From NCBI RefSeq assembly GCF_963082655.1, contig NC_081553.1, positions 128,245,736-128,309,735 of the forward strand: a DNA stretch of 64,000 nucleotides, read 5' to 3'. The position numbers were made by a program, and so were the translations under genes. This DNA comes from Stomoxys calcitrans. Lineage: Eukaryota > Arthropoda > Insecta > Diptera > Muscidae. Positions within the stretch are counted from its first letter, which is position 1. Every line of letters starts with the position of its first letter. The notes under the pieces were generated by a model. That model saw nothing but the letters and a program-made list of their open reading frames with translations, was not told the DNA's origin and did not search any database. Positions 34,152-45,655 of this stretch are shown here, in pieces.

Positions 34152-35656
34152 AAAACAAGTCAAAAAGCATTAAGTTCTGCCGGGCCGAAATTTGCATACC
34201 CATCACCATGTCACAGTACAACGAAAAATGCATCATTTATAAACTCATACCAGCTATATCTTAATATAGTCCGATCTCAACCGCATTCAGGAAGGTTTTG
34301 TAAGGTTCGAACACAACTCTATGTTTCAAATTCATCGGTTAAAAAATGCATGTTTTAAGGGCCTACGAACTTAAATCGGGAGATCGGTGTATGTATATGA
34401 CAGCTATATCCAAATATAGACCGATATGAATCATAAAGGGCAAGAATGTCGAAGAACTTAAAAGGGATAACTGTGTCGATTTTCGGAGAAATTGGAAAAT
34501 GAACATGCCTTTTATAGGTCACAGGCCTTAAATCGGGAGATCGGTCTATATGACAGCTATATCTAAATGTATGCCGATCTGGGCCATATTGAACACGAAT
34601 GTCGAAGAGACTAACCCAACCCACTGCGCCAAATTTCAGCGAAATCGTGTAATAAATGTGCTTTTATTGTTCAAAGATCTTAAATTGTGAGACCCGTATA
34701 TATGACAGCTATATCTAAAATAGCTTGATCTTGAACCTACTCGGTATGAATGTTGAGAGGCCTAACACAACTCATTGTGCTAAATTTCAGCAAAATTAGG
34801 AAATTAATTCACCTTTCATGGACCTAAAACATTAAATCGGGAGATCGGTATGTATGGTAGCTACATCCAAATCTATACCGATCTTGGCTATATTGAACTG
34901 AGATATCGAGGGGCTAATATGACACGGAGAATAAATGCACCTATTATGGGCCCAAGACTTTAAATTGATAATGAAAATTTTATGGCAGTTCTATCCAAAT
35001 AAATACCGATTTTGACCATACTCGGTATGATTGTCAAGGGGCCTAACGTAACTCGTTGTAGTTTATTTCAGCAAAATCGGTAAATAAATTTTCCTTTTAT
35101 TGCCCCAAGACCTTAAATCGGGAGATCGGTCTAAATGGCAGCTATATCCAAATCTGGACTGATCTGAGCCGTATTGAACATAGATGTCGAAGGGCCTAAC
35201 ACAACTAGCTATCCCAAACTTTAGCGAAATCCGACAATAAATGCGCCTTAATTGGTTCCAAGACCTTATATCGAGAGATCGGCCTATATGGCAGCTATAT
35301 CCAAATCTGGACCGAACTGAGCCCTATTCAATATGGACGTCGAAAGGCCTAACACAACTCAATGTCACAAATTTCAGCGCCTTGAATGAGCTCAAGGCCC
35401 TTAATGGAGAGATTGGTCCATATGGCAGTTATATTCAAATCAGTATTCAATAAGGATATTGAGAGGCCTGACACAACTTACTGTCTCAAATTTCAGCGAA
35501 ATCGGATAATAAATGTGGCCTTAATGGGGGTTAAACCTTAAATCGGCAGACCGGTCCAAATGGGGGCTTTAACAAGAGTTTAGTCCGATATAGCCCATCT
35601 TCGAAATTGTCCTTCCTATGAACAAAAAAAGAATATGTGCAAAGTTTCAACTCAAT
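34152..35656 (-). mobile_element. HLE-B, 3' end present, head lost
   Basis: The left edge is ACAAGTCAAAAAGCATTAAG with a decayed hairpin (TTCTGCCGGGCCGAA) and GCATACCCATCACCATG. About nine monomers follow. The right side stops at GTGCAAAGTTTCAACTCAATATTT, which in complete copies lies just before the head, and is replaced by the 5' palindrome of an HLE-A in the opposite orientation. Confidence 0.8.
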
Positions 35657-37386
35657 ATTTTTATACCCTCCACCATAGGATGGGGATATACTAATTTCGT
35701 CATTCTGTTTGTAACGCGTCGAAATATGCGTCTTGGACTCCATAGAGTATATATATTTTTGATCGTCATGTCATTTTAAGTCGATCTAGTCTGTCGAAAG
35801 CACGATAACTTTCGAAGCAGTAAAGCTAGCCGCTTGAAATTTTGCACAAATACTTTTTATTAGTGTAGGTCAGTTAGGATTGCAAATGTGCCAAATCGAT
35901 CAATGTTTTAATATAGCTGCCATATAAACCGAACATGGGTCTTGACTTCTTGAGCCTCTAGATAGCACAATTCTTATCCGATTGCAATGAAATTTTGCAC
36001 GACGTGTTTCTCTGTGACTTTCAACAACTGTGCCAAGTATGGTTCATAACCTGATATAGCTGCCATGTAAACCGATCTTGGGTCTTGACTTCTTGACCCT
36101 CTAGAGGGCGCAATTCTTATCCGATTGAATAGAAATTTTGCACCACGTGTTCTCTGTGACTTTCAACAACTGTGCCAAGTATGGTTCAAATCGGTTCATA
36201 ACCTGATATAGCTGCCATATAAACCGATCTTGGGTCTTGACTTCTTGAGCCTCTAGAGGGCGCAATTCTTATCCGAGTGGATAGAAATTTTGCACGAAGT
36301 GTTCCGCTATGACTTCCAACAACTGTGCCAGATATGGTTCGAATCGGTACATAACCTGATATAGCTGCCATATAAACCGATCTTGAGTCTTGACTTCTTG
36401 AGCCTCTACGGGGCGCAATTCTTATCCGATTGGAATAAAATCTTGCACAACGTGTTTTGTTATGATATCCAACAACTGTGTCAAGTATGGTTCAAATCGG
36501 TACATAACTTGATATAGCTGTCATATAAACCGATCTTGGGTCTTGACGTCTTGAGCCTCTAGAGTGTGCAATTCTTATCCGATTGGAATGAAATTTTGCG
36601 CGACGTGTTCCGCTATGACTTCCAACAACTGTGCCAGGTATGGTTCAAATCGGTTCATAACCTGATATAGCTGCCATATAAACCGATTTTGGGTTTTGAC
36701 TTCTTGAGCCTCTAGAGTGTGCAATTCTTATCCGATTGGAATGAAATTTTGCGCGACGTGTTTCGCTATAACTTCCAACAACAGTATGGTTTAAATCGGT
36801 CCATAACCTGATATAGCTGTCACATAAACCGATCTGGGGACTTGACTTCTTGAGCTTCTAGAGGGCGCAATACTTATTCGATTTGGCTGAAATTTTGCAT
36901 GAAGTATTTTATTATGACTTTCAACAACAGTGCCTAATAAGGTTTAAATCGGTTCATAATCTGATATAGCTGCCATATAAACCGATCTGGGATCTTGAAT
37001 TCTTCACCCTCTAGAGGTCGCAATTATTATCCGATTTGCCTGAAATTTTGTACAACGGATCCTCTCATGACCATCAACATTCGTGTTTATTATGGTCTGA
37101 ATCGGTCTAAAGCCTGATACAGTTCCCATATAAATCGATCTCTCTATTTTACTTCTTGAGCTCCCAAATTCTTATTCGAATTGGCTGACATTTAACACAG
37201 GTCTCTAACATATAATTGAATAGTGGTCCGTACCGCACCATATCGCTCTAATAGCAGATCAAATCTTTTTTTTATAATTTTTGTGCCTAAGAAGAGATAC
37301 CTCGCATAGAACTCGACAAATGCGATCCATGGTGGAGGGTATATAAGATTCGGCCCTGCCGAACTTAGCACGCTCTTACTTGTTTT
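35657..37386 (+). mobile_element. HLE-A, complete reference copy
   Basis: 1.73 kb. 5' palindrome TATACCCTCCACCATAGGAT..GGGGATATA, head GAGTATATATATTTTTGATC and TCGATCTAG..CTGTCGAAAGCACG, then nine monomers. ATATAGCTG at 35911, 36054, 36206, 36359, 36512, 36665, 36811, 36964 and 37117 gives intervals of 143, 152, 153, 153, 153, 146, 153 and 153. The 3' part is ATCCATGGTGGAGGGTATAT, hairpin TTCGGCCCTGCCGAA and CTTAGCACGCTCTTACTTGT ending TTTT. This order matches my recollection of Drosophila INE-1/DINE-1. It encodes no protein and would depend on a Rep/helicase supplied elsewhere. Confidence 0.9.
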
Positions 37387-38591
37387 GTATAGGTCACGAT
37401 GTTTAGATAGGGTTTGAAGATTTAGATCTTTACAATTAGATTTGATTAAATTCGTAGGTTATCATAGTTTTATAGAAAGTAGACTACATTTTCTGCCAAT
37501 AACAAGCCCACCCAAATATATCCATTCTGTTCTCAATTAAACACATATACATGTGTACATACCACTACATATGTATGTATGGCGCATTAACATATTAAAA
37601 CTAAATGTCTACATATAACTAAAATAATAATAATATATTTTTTTTTTTTGATAATCATTGCAAAATTATTTTAATTTTGTGTTGCTAGTGCCATAATGGT
37701 TCTATTCGCTCTTTTTTTGCTTTTTTTGTTTTGTAATATTTCAAATATAAAATAGCGACAGAATAAACCAACCAACCGAACGACAAAACTATAGAAAAAA
37801 AAAAACTAAAACAACAACACCATGGGCTTGCGAATGGCAATAATAGCAAAAACTACAAAAAACGTTGATAATTTGACTGCAACCGCTATTTAATTGGCAG
37901 CATGTAACGTCTCCATTGTTGTTGCTGGTGTTGTTAAACTATAATCATTTCGTTTCGTTTATTATTTATTTAGGTTTTTTTTTAGTTTTTTCCCAACTAA
38001 AAAATTTTCGTTTCTTCTTGGAAATTCTGTTAAGCGAAAGAGTTCTTATCAGTAGCGCAGGCAGTGCTGTTTATGTTTTTTTTTTGTGTTGTTTTCGTAA
38101 TTTTTATATTTTTTGTTTTCGTATATTTGCGGTTGAACATTTGTGTACTGCTCTCCATAGTTTTCATTTGGCTCGTAATTATTAATTATATTTTCATTTA
38201 CAAAAAGAAACCAAAAAAAAAAAAACGAAAAAATAAAACAAAAAAAAAAAACAACTGCGAATAGTTCGCTAAAATGATAAATGCTGGTAATTGCTCACAG
38301 AGCAGACCACAACACTTCAATTTACATCGCATCGCATCACATCACAATGAACAAAACTGTACTCCCTGGGAGCAGAGTGCGAAAACAAGTTGTAAATTGT
38401 ATTCCATTCCATATTTTTTGTTTTCCTGATAGTAACTTTTTATTTCGCGCTGAACTTTGTAACCGAATACAAAAATTCAAGTGCCTAACAAAGTGTCTTG
38501 GAATAAAAGGACAAAATGATGATATAGAAGAAAGAAGTATGAAAAAGAGTTAAAAAAAGGCTACACACAATAAGGGTTACATTTTGATAGC
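37387..38591. other. Unique AT-rich DNA
   Basis: Long T and A runs (about 37638-37651, 38213-38225, 38241-38251), CAACAACACC, and GCATCGCATCACATCACA at about 38326-38345. No gene or repeat family recognised. Confidence 0.45.
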
Positions 38592-38827
38592 TTGGGTTGC
38601 CCAAAAAGTAATTGCGGATTTTTCATATAGTCGGCGTTGACAAATTTTTTCACAGCTTGTGACTCTGTAATTGCATTCTTTCTTCTGTCAGTTATCAGCT
38701 GTTACTTTTAGCTTGCTTTAGAAAAAAAGTGTAAAAAAGTATATTTGATTAAAGTTCATTCTAAGTTTTATTAAAAATAAATTTACATTCTTTTAAAAAA
38801 TCCGCAATTACTTTTTGGGCAACCCAA
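38592..38827. mobile_element. mariner-type MITE, 236 bp
   Basis: Terminal inverted repeats of about 31 bp, TTGGGTTGCCCAAAAAGTAA.. at the left and ..TTACTTTTTGGGCAACCCAA at the right, nearly perfect, enclosing about 170 bp of non-coding AT-rich sequence. The ends are of the type I associate with mariner elements in many insects and differ from the mariner relic at 20 kb. TA follows the right end; on the left the expected TA reads GC. It would need a transposase in trans. Confidence 0.85.
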
Positions 38828-39484
38828 TACATCAACCTCTCTGTGGAGCTACTAGTAAGTTTTATCGTTATGGAGGGACCTAAGGTTAGGTCAGTCAGCA
38901 ATCAGACTCACCTAGATGTTTTAGTCTATTGAACATGAGAAAGTAGGCATATTATAATTAATACCGTCAAACCAGTCAGATCTTTGTAAAAATCCTAATA
39001 GGTTAGGTTGAAAAGAGGGTGCACATATTAATCGGCCCCATGCCACTATGGACATACACCTAAGCCAGTAATCGGCTTGTTGTGCGCTATAAAAACTATG
39101 AAGTAACCTCTAGAAAGAAAATCATTACAACTTCCAACAGATGAACAAAATCATGTGTGGTACGGAAGAAGTGCAATTTGTCACAGAAAGAATGTCTGTC
39201 ATTACACAAAAATAAATGGATTGGGAAAAGTACAGCTAATAAGCAGGGTTGTCGAGTTTAGTTAATGTGGTAATTGTAGCATATATGCGTTTTCGCTATT
39301 AATACGATTCAAATACAACATACCAACGCAAGGCCCCTGAAGCCATTACACCTAATATGGTTGAAAAGTCTTCCAATCAAAGACGAAACGCGTCCCATAG
39401 TGGTTGGTGTGTGTTGCTATCTTTGGCTTTCATTTTCCATTTGCATCTCCCATCATAGAGTTCGTCTCAAAAGAGAAACAAACG
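38828..39484. other. Unassigned, with one copy of a short dispersed repeat
   Basis: Apart from the 93-bp repeat at 38998-39090, I see no gene. Sequence near 39300-39480 may belong to the LINE tail that follows. Confidence 0.4.
38998..39090 (+). repeat. Dispersed GGTTAGGTTGAAAAGAGGGTG repeat, copy 1
   Basis: Block with TAGGTTGAAAAGAGGGTGCA, ATATTAATCGGCCCCATGCC, ACTATGGACATACACCTAAG and AATCGGCTTGTTGTGCGCT. The same blocks occur at 45.56 and 57.61 kb. The GGTTAGGTT start suggests a LINE 3' end, but no coding part is attached here. Confidence 0.75.
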
Positions 39485-40035
39485 AAAATTTTAAGTTAGG
39501 AATTCCGTGCTACTTACAAAATACGTAATTGTTTTCAATACCACTCCCCTAAGTTGGTTCATGTCTGATATTGAGTCCCCTTCTAAGTACCGGTATCTGT
39601 TGGACGCGAAAGCCTGGCAATGACAAAGGAAATGCTGCAACATCTCATCATCTTCCCCGCATGCCCTACTCATGGATATCACTTGCCGCACCGATTTTAC
39701 ATAAGTGAGCTCGTAGTCCTATGTGTCCCGTTATGATACCAATAGCTATACTGACCTCCTTCTTACTTCCTTTCAGTAATATTCTCGTCTTTCACGATCT
39801 GGATGCCCCCTTAAGATTTTCGCCGTCCTACCGACCGTTTCGCTGTTCCACAATGTTGCATGCGCATTCGTCGCCCACTTCCTTAACTCGGACAGCGACA
39901 ACCCGAAAGGCTTCGGGTTAACCAAGTTTATTGACGGAAGTCCTCTGGCCTTCACCGCCAAATCGTCTGCCCTTTCATTTCTCCTTACTTCGTTACGGCC
40001 CGGCACCCAAACGATGCGGATTTTCCCATCCTCAG
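39485..40035 (-). mobile_element. LINE tail: RNase H end and C-terminal Cys/His segment
   Basis: Minus strand, reading from 40006: MPGRNEVRRNERADDLAVKA, the last RNase H block (usually VPGH..GNE.AD) with His replaced by Arg but the Asp of ADD kept, then WATNAHATLWNSE, and after a frame change DDEMLQHFLCHCQAFASNRY, a Cys/His segment typical of I/R1-group ORF2 C termini, to STEFLT at about 39491. A second, shorter copy of the same tail is at 47.0 kb. Confidence 0.75.
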
Positions 40036-40058
40036 AGAAGGCGTGGATGGGAAAATCC
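40018..40058. repeat. Perfect 14-bp hairpin at LINE break point
   Basis: GGATTTTCCCATCC (40018-40031) and GGATGGGAAAATCC (40045-40058) are perfect inverted repeats around a 13-base loop. The left arm belongs to the LINE (KIRI-coding part); the right arm marks where LINE similarity ends. Confidence 0.85.
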
Positions 40059-40270
40059 CACGGTTTATTTACCGAATCTTAGTAATTATTTTTTAATTTG
40101 GCACACAAAAGAGTCCCTAAAAATTAAAAAATAAATTCTGTCCGAATTTTTTTACAAAAATCCCCATAATACCTCTTTTGGGATGGTTTAAATCGGCAAT
40201 TTTTAGTAACTTTGCTGTGGAGGCTACAAATATTGTTAGATGCAAAAGATTGTTTGCATGGATTTAGGAG

Positions 40271-40589
40271 ACATAAGACAAAAGTCGGACGGAGCCGACT
40301 ACAAAATAACCTTCACCACCAAGTGTACGTAATATTTTTAATACATGGAACCTATGTTGATATCTAGTCAGACTTTAATTTAAAAAAAAATGTCTCACCA
40401 CAGGTTCTAAATTGTGGCTACTACAACCTTAAAGAGCAATCGGACAACAAATGCTACCTGTACCTTGATTACAAGAATACATGGACATAGCAATATCGAC
40501 TCAGGAAGTGATTCTAAGCCGATCGATATACTTATCAATGGGTCTGCCTCGTCTTCTTCATAGCTTAGCAGTGGGGGTGTAGGGTATAA
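40271..40589 (-). mobile_element. HLE-D, complete but with collapsed array
   Basis: The left edge has hairpin GTCGGACGGAGCCGAC (about 40285-40300). The right edge is GGGGGTGTAGGGTATAA. Between them are the shared ATCTAGTCAGACTTTAATTT block, about one-third of a monomer and the head with CCGATCGATATACTTATCAA. At 0.32 kb it is the smallest HLE here with both ends. Confidence 0.75.
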
Positions 40590-40671
40590 AAATTAAAAGA
40601 TGAATAACCCAGAAACAAGACGAGATATTGTAGACCTCAAGCTGACTTTTTTATAGGGATTTTTTATACCC

Positions 40672-42191
40672 ACCATCGAAGGATGGGGGTATGTTCATTT
40701 TGCAATTCGAAATATCCATTCCCCACCCTATAAGGTATATATTTTCTTGATTAGCGTAAAAATCTAAGACGATCTAGCCATGTCTGTCCGTCTGTCCGTC
40801 TGTATGTTGAAATCACGCTACAGTCTTTAAAAATAGAAATATTGAGCTAAAATTTTGCACAGATTCTTTTTTTGTCCTTAGGCAGACTAAGTTCGAAGAT
40901 GGGCTATATCGGACTATATCTTGTAATAGCCCCCATATAGACCGACCCGCCGATTTGAAGTCTTAGTCAAATAAAAGCCACATTTATTATCCGATTTTGC
41001 TGAGTTGTGTTAGGTTCCTCGACATCCAACTTCAATTTGAACCAGATCGGACCAAATTTGGATATAGCTGCCATATTTACCGATTCGTCGATTTAGGGTC
41101 TTAGGCCCAAAAAAGCCACATTTATTATCCTATTTGGCTGAAATTTGGGACAATGAGTTCTGTTAGGCCCTTCGATATCTTTCTTCAATTTGAACCAGAT
41201 CGGACCAAATTTGGATATAGCTGTCATATAGACCGATCTCTCGATTTGAGGTTTTGGAGTCATAAAAGGGGCATTTATTATCCAATTTCGCGGAAATTTG
41301 AGACAGTGAGTTGTGTTAGGCCCTTCGACATATTTCTTCAATTTGGCCCAGATCGGTCCAGATTTGGATATAGCTGCCATATAGACCAATCTCTCGATTT
41401 AAGGTTTTGGGTCCATAAAATGAGCATTTATTGTCCGATTTCGCCGAAAATTGGGCAGTCAGTTGCGTAAGGCCCTGCGACTTCCTTCTTCAATTTGGTC
41501 GAGATCGGCCCAGATTTGGATATGGCTGCCATATAGACCGATCTCTCGATTTAAGGTGTTGGGCCCATCAAAGGCTTATGTATCCTCCGATGTCGCCGAA
41601 ATTTGGAACAGTAAGTTAAGTTAAGCCCTTCAATGTCCTTCTTCAACTTGGCCGTGATGGGTCCAGATTTGGATATAGCTGCCATGTAAACCGATCTCTC
41701 GATTTAAGATTTTGGGGCCATAAAAGGCGCATATATTGTCCGATATCGACGAAATTTGGTACAGTGAGTTGTGTTAGACTCTTCGAGATTTTTCTGAAAC
41801 TTGGCCCAAATCGGTTCAGACATGGATATAGCTGTCATATAAACCGATCTATCGATTTAAAGTCTTGGTCCCATAAAAGGTGCATTTATAATTCGATTTC
41901 ACTGAAATTTGACACAGTGACTTATGTTAGGCTTTTAGACATCCGTGCTGTTTACGGTTCAGATCGGTGTTTATTTGGGTATGGCTACAACAAAGACCAA
42001 TATTTTCTTCTACAAAATTGAACAATTACTTGTACTTATTAGACCTCTCAATATCCGTGTCGAATTTTCTCCAAATCGTACCATATTTCGATAAAGCTGC
42101 TATGGGGGATTATGACAAAAGTTGGTTTACATATATACCCGAGGTGGTGGGTATCCAAAGTTCGGTCCGGCCGAATTTAACGCCTTTTTAC
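40672..42191 (+). mobile_element. HLE-B, complete reference copy
   Basis: 1.52 kb. 5' palindrome TATACCCACCATCGAAGGAT GGGGGTAT, head ACGATCTAGCCATGTCTGTC plus CGTCTGTCCGTCTGT (about 40770-40803), about eight monomers, then GAGGTGGTGGGTATCCAAAG, hairpin TTCGGTCCGGCCGAA and TTTAACGCCTTTTTAC. GATATAGCTG-type boxes at 41061, 41214, 41367, 41519, 41672, 41825 and 41979 give intervals of 153, 153, 152, 153, 153 and 154. Open frames of about 100 codons occur in it on both strands for several monomers, but they are readings of the repeat. Confidence 0.9.
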
Positions 42192-42473
42192 TTCTTTCCA
42201 CTACTCAGCAAAAATGTTGGAAATTGGACCACAAACAAAAAATTTTTGAAATACCGAGATGATCAGCGGCGCCCTGAAAAACTTATGTCCTTGAAATTTC
42301 GCAAACGATTTCGCCAGCACCTTAGCTCTAACCGTTGTAAAGAGTTATATCTACCCGTTCTAACACGGCCAGTTTTTTTCGATTTTCTCCCACTGTGCGA
42401 AATAGGCGGCCATTCTAGCTTTTTCGCTAGAATGCATCCATTAAGTAAACGCGTTCTAATTTTTCCCGGGCAT
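42192..42473. other. Short unassigned segment with a hairpin
   Basis: Contains CATTCTAGC-TTTTTC-GCTAGAATG (42411-42434, perfect 9-bp arms). It is open in the frame that runs from HLE-B into the SINE (the window's longest frame, 244 codons), but the composition and flanks argue against a gene. Confidence 0.35.
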
Positions 42474-42484
42474 CCATCCACCAC

Positions 42485-42796
42485 CGTAGCGCAGAGGTTA
42501 GCATGTCCGCCTATGACGCTGAACGCCTGGGTTCGAATGCTGGCGAGACCATCAGAAAAATATTTTCAGCGGTGGTTTTCCCCTCCTAATGCTGGCAACA
42601 TTTGTGACGTACTATGCCGTGTAAAACTTCTCTCCAAAGAGGTGTCGCACTGCGGCACGCCGTTCGGACTCGGCTATAAAAGGGAGGCCCCTTATCATTG
42701 AGCTTAAACTTGAATCGGACTGCACTCATTGATATGTAAGAAGTTTGCCCATGTTCCTTAGTGGAATGTTCATGGGCAAAATTTGCAATTTTTTAC
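42485..42796 (+). mobile_element. SINE copy with target-site duplication
   Basis: A box TAGCGCAGAGG (about 42488-42498) and a B box with one change (GGTTCGAATGC). The body is complete to CATGGGCAAAATTTGCAATT. CCATCCACCAC occurs at 42474-42484 and 42797-42807. The target looks like the end sequence of an HLE-E. It is among the least decayed SINEs in the window. Confidence 0.88.
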
Positions 42797-43110
42797 CCAT
42801 CCACCACCATGGATTCGCATAACAATTTAGACAATTGAATTTAGATGAGGGGCACATGTGTACTTTTCGTCAAATTAGCCAAAAATTTAGGTTTTTTGGA
42901 GCCGGTTTATACGAAAGCTAACGGTTTATATGGGAGCTATATGGCGTTATATTCCGATTGGTATTTTACTTGGCAAAGATGTTGGGAGTCATAAGAGAAC
43001 AATATGTGAAAAATTACAATCAAAGCGTATAAAAATTGAGGCTTGTAGGGGCTCAAGAAGTGAAGTCAAAGTACATCCTTATATGGGAGACATATCCAAA
43101 TTAGAACATT
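42797..43110 (-). mobile_element. HLE-E fragment
   Basis: CCATCCACCACCATGGATTC at the left (subterminal repeat; the 3' hairpin is absent, probably separated by the SINE or lost) and then about two monomers: GGTTTATATGGGAGCTATAT, AAAAATTGAGGCTTGTAGGG then GCTCAAGAAG. The same wording as HLE-E at 7.2-7.8 kb. Confidence 0.6.
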
Positions 43111-43139
43111 TGTGAAAAATCTGTAAAAAATTTCTAGTG

Positions 43140-43490
43140 GCTTGTCACTTTTGAACGATTTCGTGATTTAGTTACCATACCTTACGGTTCGTATTATCTA
43201 TGAAGAAGTACGGTCAAATTATGCCACCGGCCCATAAATCGCAACGAACTGTGACTTTTTCTGAATGCATTGGTAGCTCTTGCTATGATTCTGGTTGATC
43301 TTCGCTCCAAAATCGACAATTCTGCTTATTTACGTACTTACTGAGCCAAAAATGAGCTTCGTCGATGGAGTGGAAGAAGCGCGCTATGAACAGAGCACGC
43401 ATTTTGACAAGCGTTGTTAGCTTTTAAGACCATTCATGGTGTCCAGTGTTACCAAAAAGATATAGCTAAAAAATCACCCTTTACAATCAT
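43140..43490 (-). mobile_element. Internally deleted mariner-like/Tc1-like transposase relic
   Basis: Minus-strand frames give DEAHFWLSKYVNKQNCRFW (about 43370-43310), with the acidic Asp-Glu expected at the second catalytic region, then MHSEKVTVRCDLWAGGII (about 43285-43230) and PYFFIDN. This resembles DDE_3-type transposases. On the plus strand, GCTAAAAAATCACCCTTTAC (about 43465-43485) looks like an inverted terminus (GTAAAGGGTGATTTTTT on the minus strand), placed only about 90 bases from the coding remnant. The N-terminal half is therefore deleted. Confidence 0.65.
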
Positions 43491-45080
43491 TTTATCGCCA
43501 AATGTGTCGATGTTAGGTTCTCAAGTCGATGTTTATGATTGTTGGATGAGAAGGGTATTATAAATCAATTCCATACCAGTGGCAATTATGATTCAATCTG
43601 GTGGTTGTTTATTTTAATCTTTTAAATATGTAGTTCAAGATTTTGAAATCAAATATGTTGTTCCAGTATTGTTACTTGATTCTCACCCATGGTTCAATGT
43701 ACGAGTATTACCTTGACAATGTCAGAAACATACGAAATTGCCAAAAAAAAAGTATATTGACGAAAAATACTTTAAATTTTATCAAGTTGTGGGAAATGTT
43801 GGCTTTATAAACGTCTGCTGTACACTAGGCCGTATCAGCTGAATTCGATGAATTAAATAAAATTAATTGACATTAGCAAACGAACATTTTAAACATGAAA
43901 ACAACTGATAATAGTTCGAGTATGTATGCGGAAATTACAATGGAAGAATTTTTTTTAAACTTTTTTAGGGTAAATATACGAGCAAGTTTTTTTTTAACTT
44001 GTTTATTTCATTTCCTTTTCATTTTTGATATGAAAGAGGAAAGTGTGAGGATCTTACAGAAATTATTCATTAGTAGGTGGAATACCATAAAAATCAATAC
44101 CAAGCCTGCGGTTATAGTTCCAATAGGGTTTTAATAGAGAATTCATCCCGATTTTCAGGATTATTTAGGCAACAATATATGGTATTGATTCGATAAAGTG
44201 TTTAAAACCACTTGTACTTTCACCGAAGTTACCAATTTTTTTGCATTAAATGGTTTTGATTTAGTGGTATAACGAGTTCAAAGAAACTTAAAAACCTCAT
44301 ATTTTTTCTAGGTGAATCGATACAACCTAATACTCACTGTTTAATGGATATGCATTAACATTGTGTTGTGACTACGTTCTGCCACTAGGAGTAGATTACG
44401 CATGCGTGCCATTGTGCGTGTGTGTGTGTGGCTAGCATGAAGTTCAATAAATATCTCATGTAACTGATCATGTTTATTAACATCTTCATGGCGACCAAGT
44501 AGCGCTCTGTTGGGGCAATGTAAAAAATGCAGTTGTTGCTGTTGCGGTGCTGCCATTGTCATAGTGGCATATTTGTATATAGTGTAAAGATATTGTATGA
44601 CTGACTATCTGCTGTGGTAGCGGCTGCTGGCGTTTTTGTTGATGTAGAAATAGCACTGGCGACTATTCATTGTAATTGTAAACACTGCGCGTTTTTTAAG
44701 TTTCTTGAACTTGCGTCCTTAAGTACTTAAATACGTAAATAATTTTACAAGTGCATCTGCAAATAGGCACATTCTCTCCATGTCTCTCTTGGGGAATATG
44801 AGGCACTCCATATGTGTGGAGGGAATGAAACAATACCGAAATATTGATTGATTTCCCCTGACACATAATGGGTTAAATATTAATCACATTTTACTATGGA
44901 AACAGGCTGCAAAGTTGTTTTGCTGGACAGGAAATCAAACTTCAAATCCAGCATTTTGGAGAGGACTAACGAAGAAGATCATGAGAAGTTTGGACCTTAT
45001 AACACACACTGGCTTTATACAGCAGTTTTCATATCTGTAATACTGTATGATTTTGTGCTCTGGTGGTAGATGTCGGCTAC
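43491..45080. other. Unique AT-rich DNA
   Basis: A (GT)n run lies near 44415-44429. No coding exon or shared repeat recognised; open frames at 43895-44134 and 44341-44562 carry no motif. Confidence 0.45.
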
Positions 45081-45557
45081 TGTTAAATAGTCAGCCGTAT
45101 CCGCAAGATGACTTGTTGGCTCATTAAAACTGCACTGGAGACAAATTTAATTCTACACTTGATGACCCTGAACATTGTGGCTAGACAAATGACTCCGACT
45201 ACTGCCATCAGTTTGAAGAAGCTTTCTATGTCTTTACTTAAGCAGCGGCTAAAGACAATGTGTAATCTTGATAGAATACTGGACCGTGACAGGCAATGTG
45301 GATTATATACCACTTTACCTGATAACGTTCATTGGAACTACAAAAAGCTTGGTCAATCCCATACCAGCTGGTTCTATGTACCGGATTGGCTCGATGGAGT
45401 CGTTCATCGGCAAGGGCTCCCACCTCAGTGTACAACACACTGCTACAACAATAACAACAACAATAAGCTTGGTAATATATGGTTCTAGTGTTGACCACCA
45501 AGTGAGAGTTCTGATAACGCTCATTGGAACTACAATAAGCTTGGTAATAGAAGCTAC
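45081..45557. repeat. Unclassified segment with internal duplication and (AAC)n
   Basis: GATAACGTTCATTGGAACTA CAAAAAGCTTGG (about 45321) recurs as GATAACGCTCATTGGAACTA CAATAAGCTTGG (about 45515), about 194 bases later. ACACACTGCTACAACAATAA followed by CAACAACAATAA lies between. The pattern suggests a non-coding dispersed repeat. Confidence 0.4.
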
Positions 45558-45655
45558 TTAGGTTAGGTTGAAAAGAGGGTGCGAATATTAATCCGCCCCA
45601 TGCCACTATGGACATAGACCTAAGCCAATAATCGGCTTATTGTGCGCTCTCAATA
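45558..45655 (+). repeat. Dispersed GGTTAGGTTGAAAAGAGGGTG repeat, copy 2
   Basis: TTAGGTTGAAAAGAGGGTGC, AATATTAATCCGCCCCATGC, CAATAATCGGCTTATTGTGC. It abuts the 3' end of HLE-A at 45656. Confidence 0.75.

Noticed and set aside
41967..42701. Longest open frame (244 codons, plus strand)
   Set aside because: It runs from the 3' end of HLE-B through unassigned DNA into a SINE; no domain is recognisable and both ends are repeat sequence.
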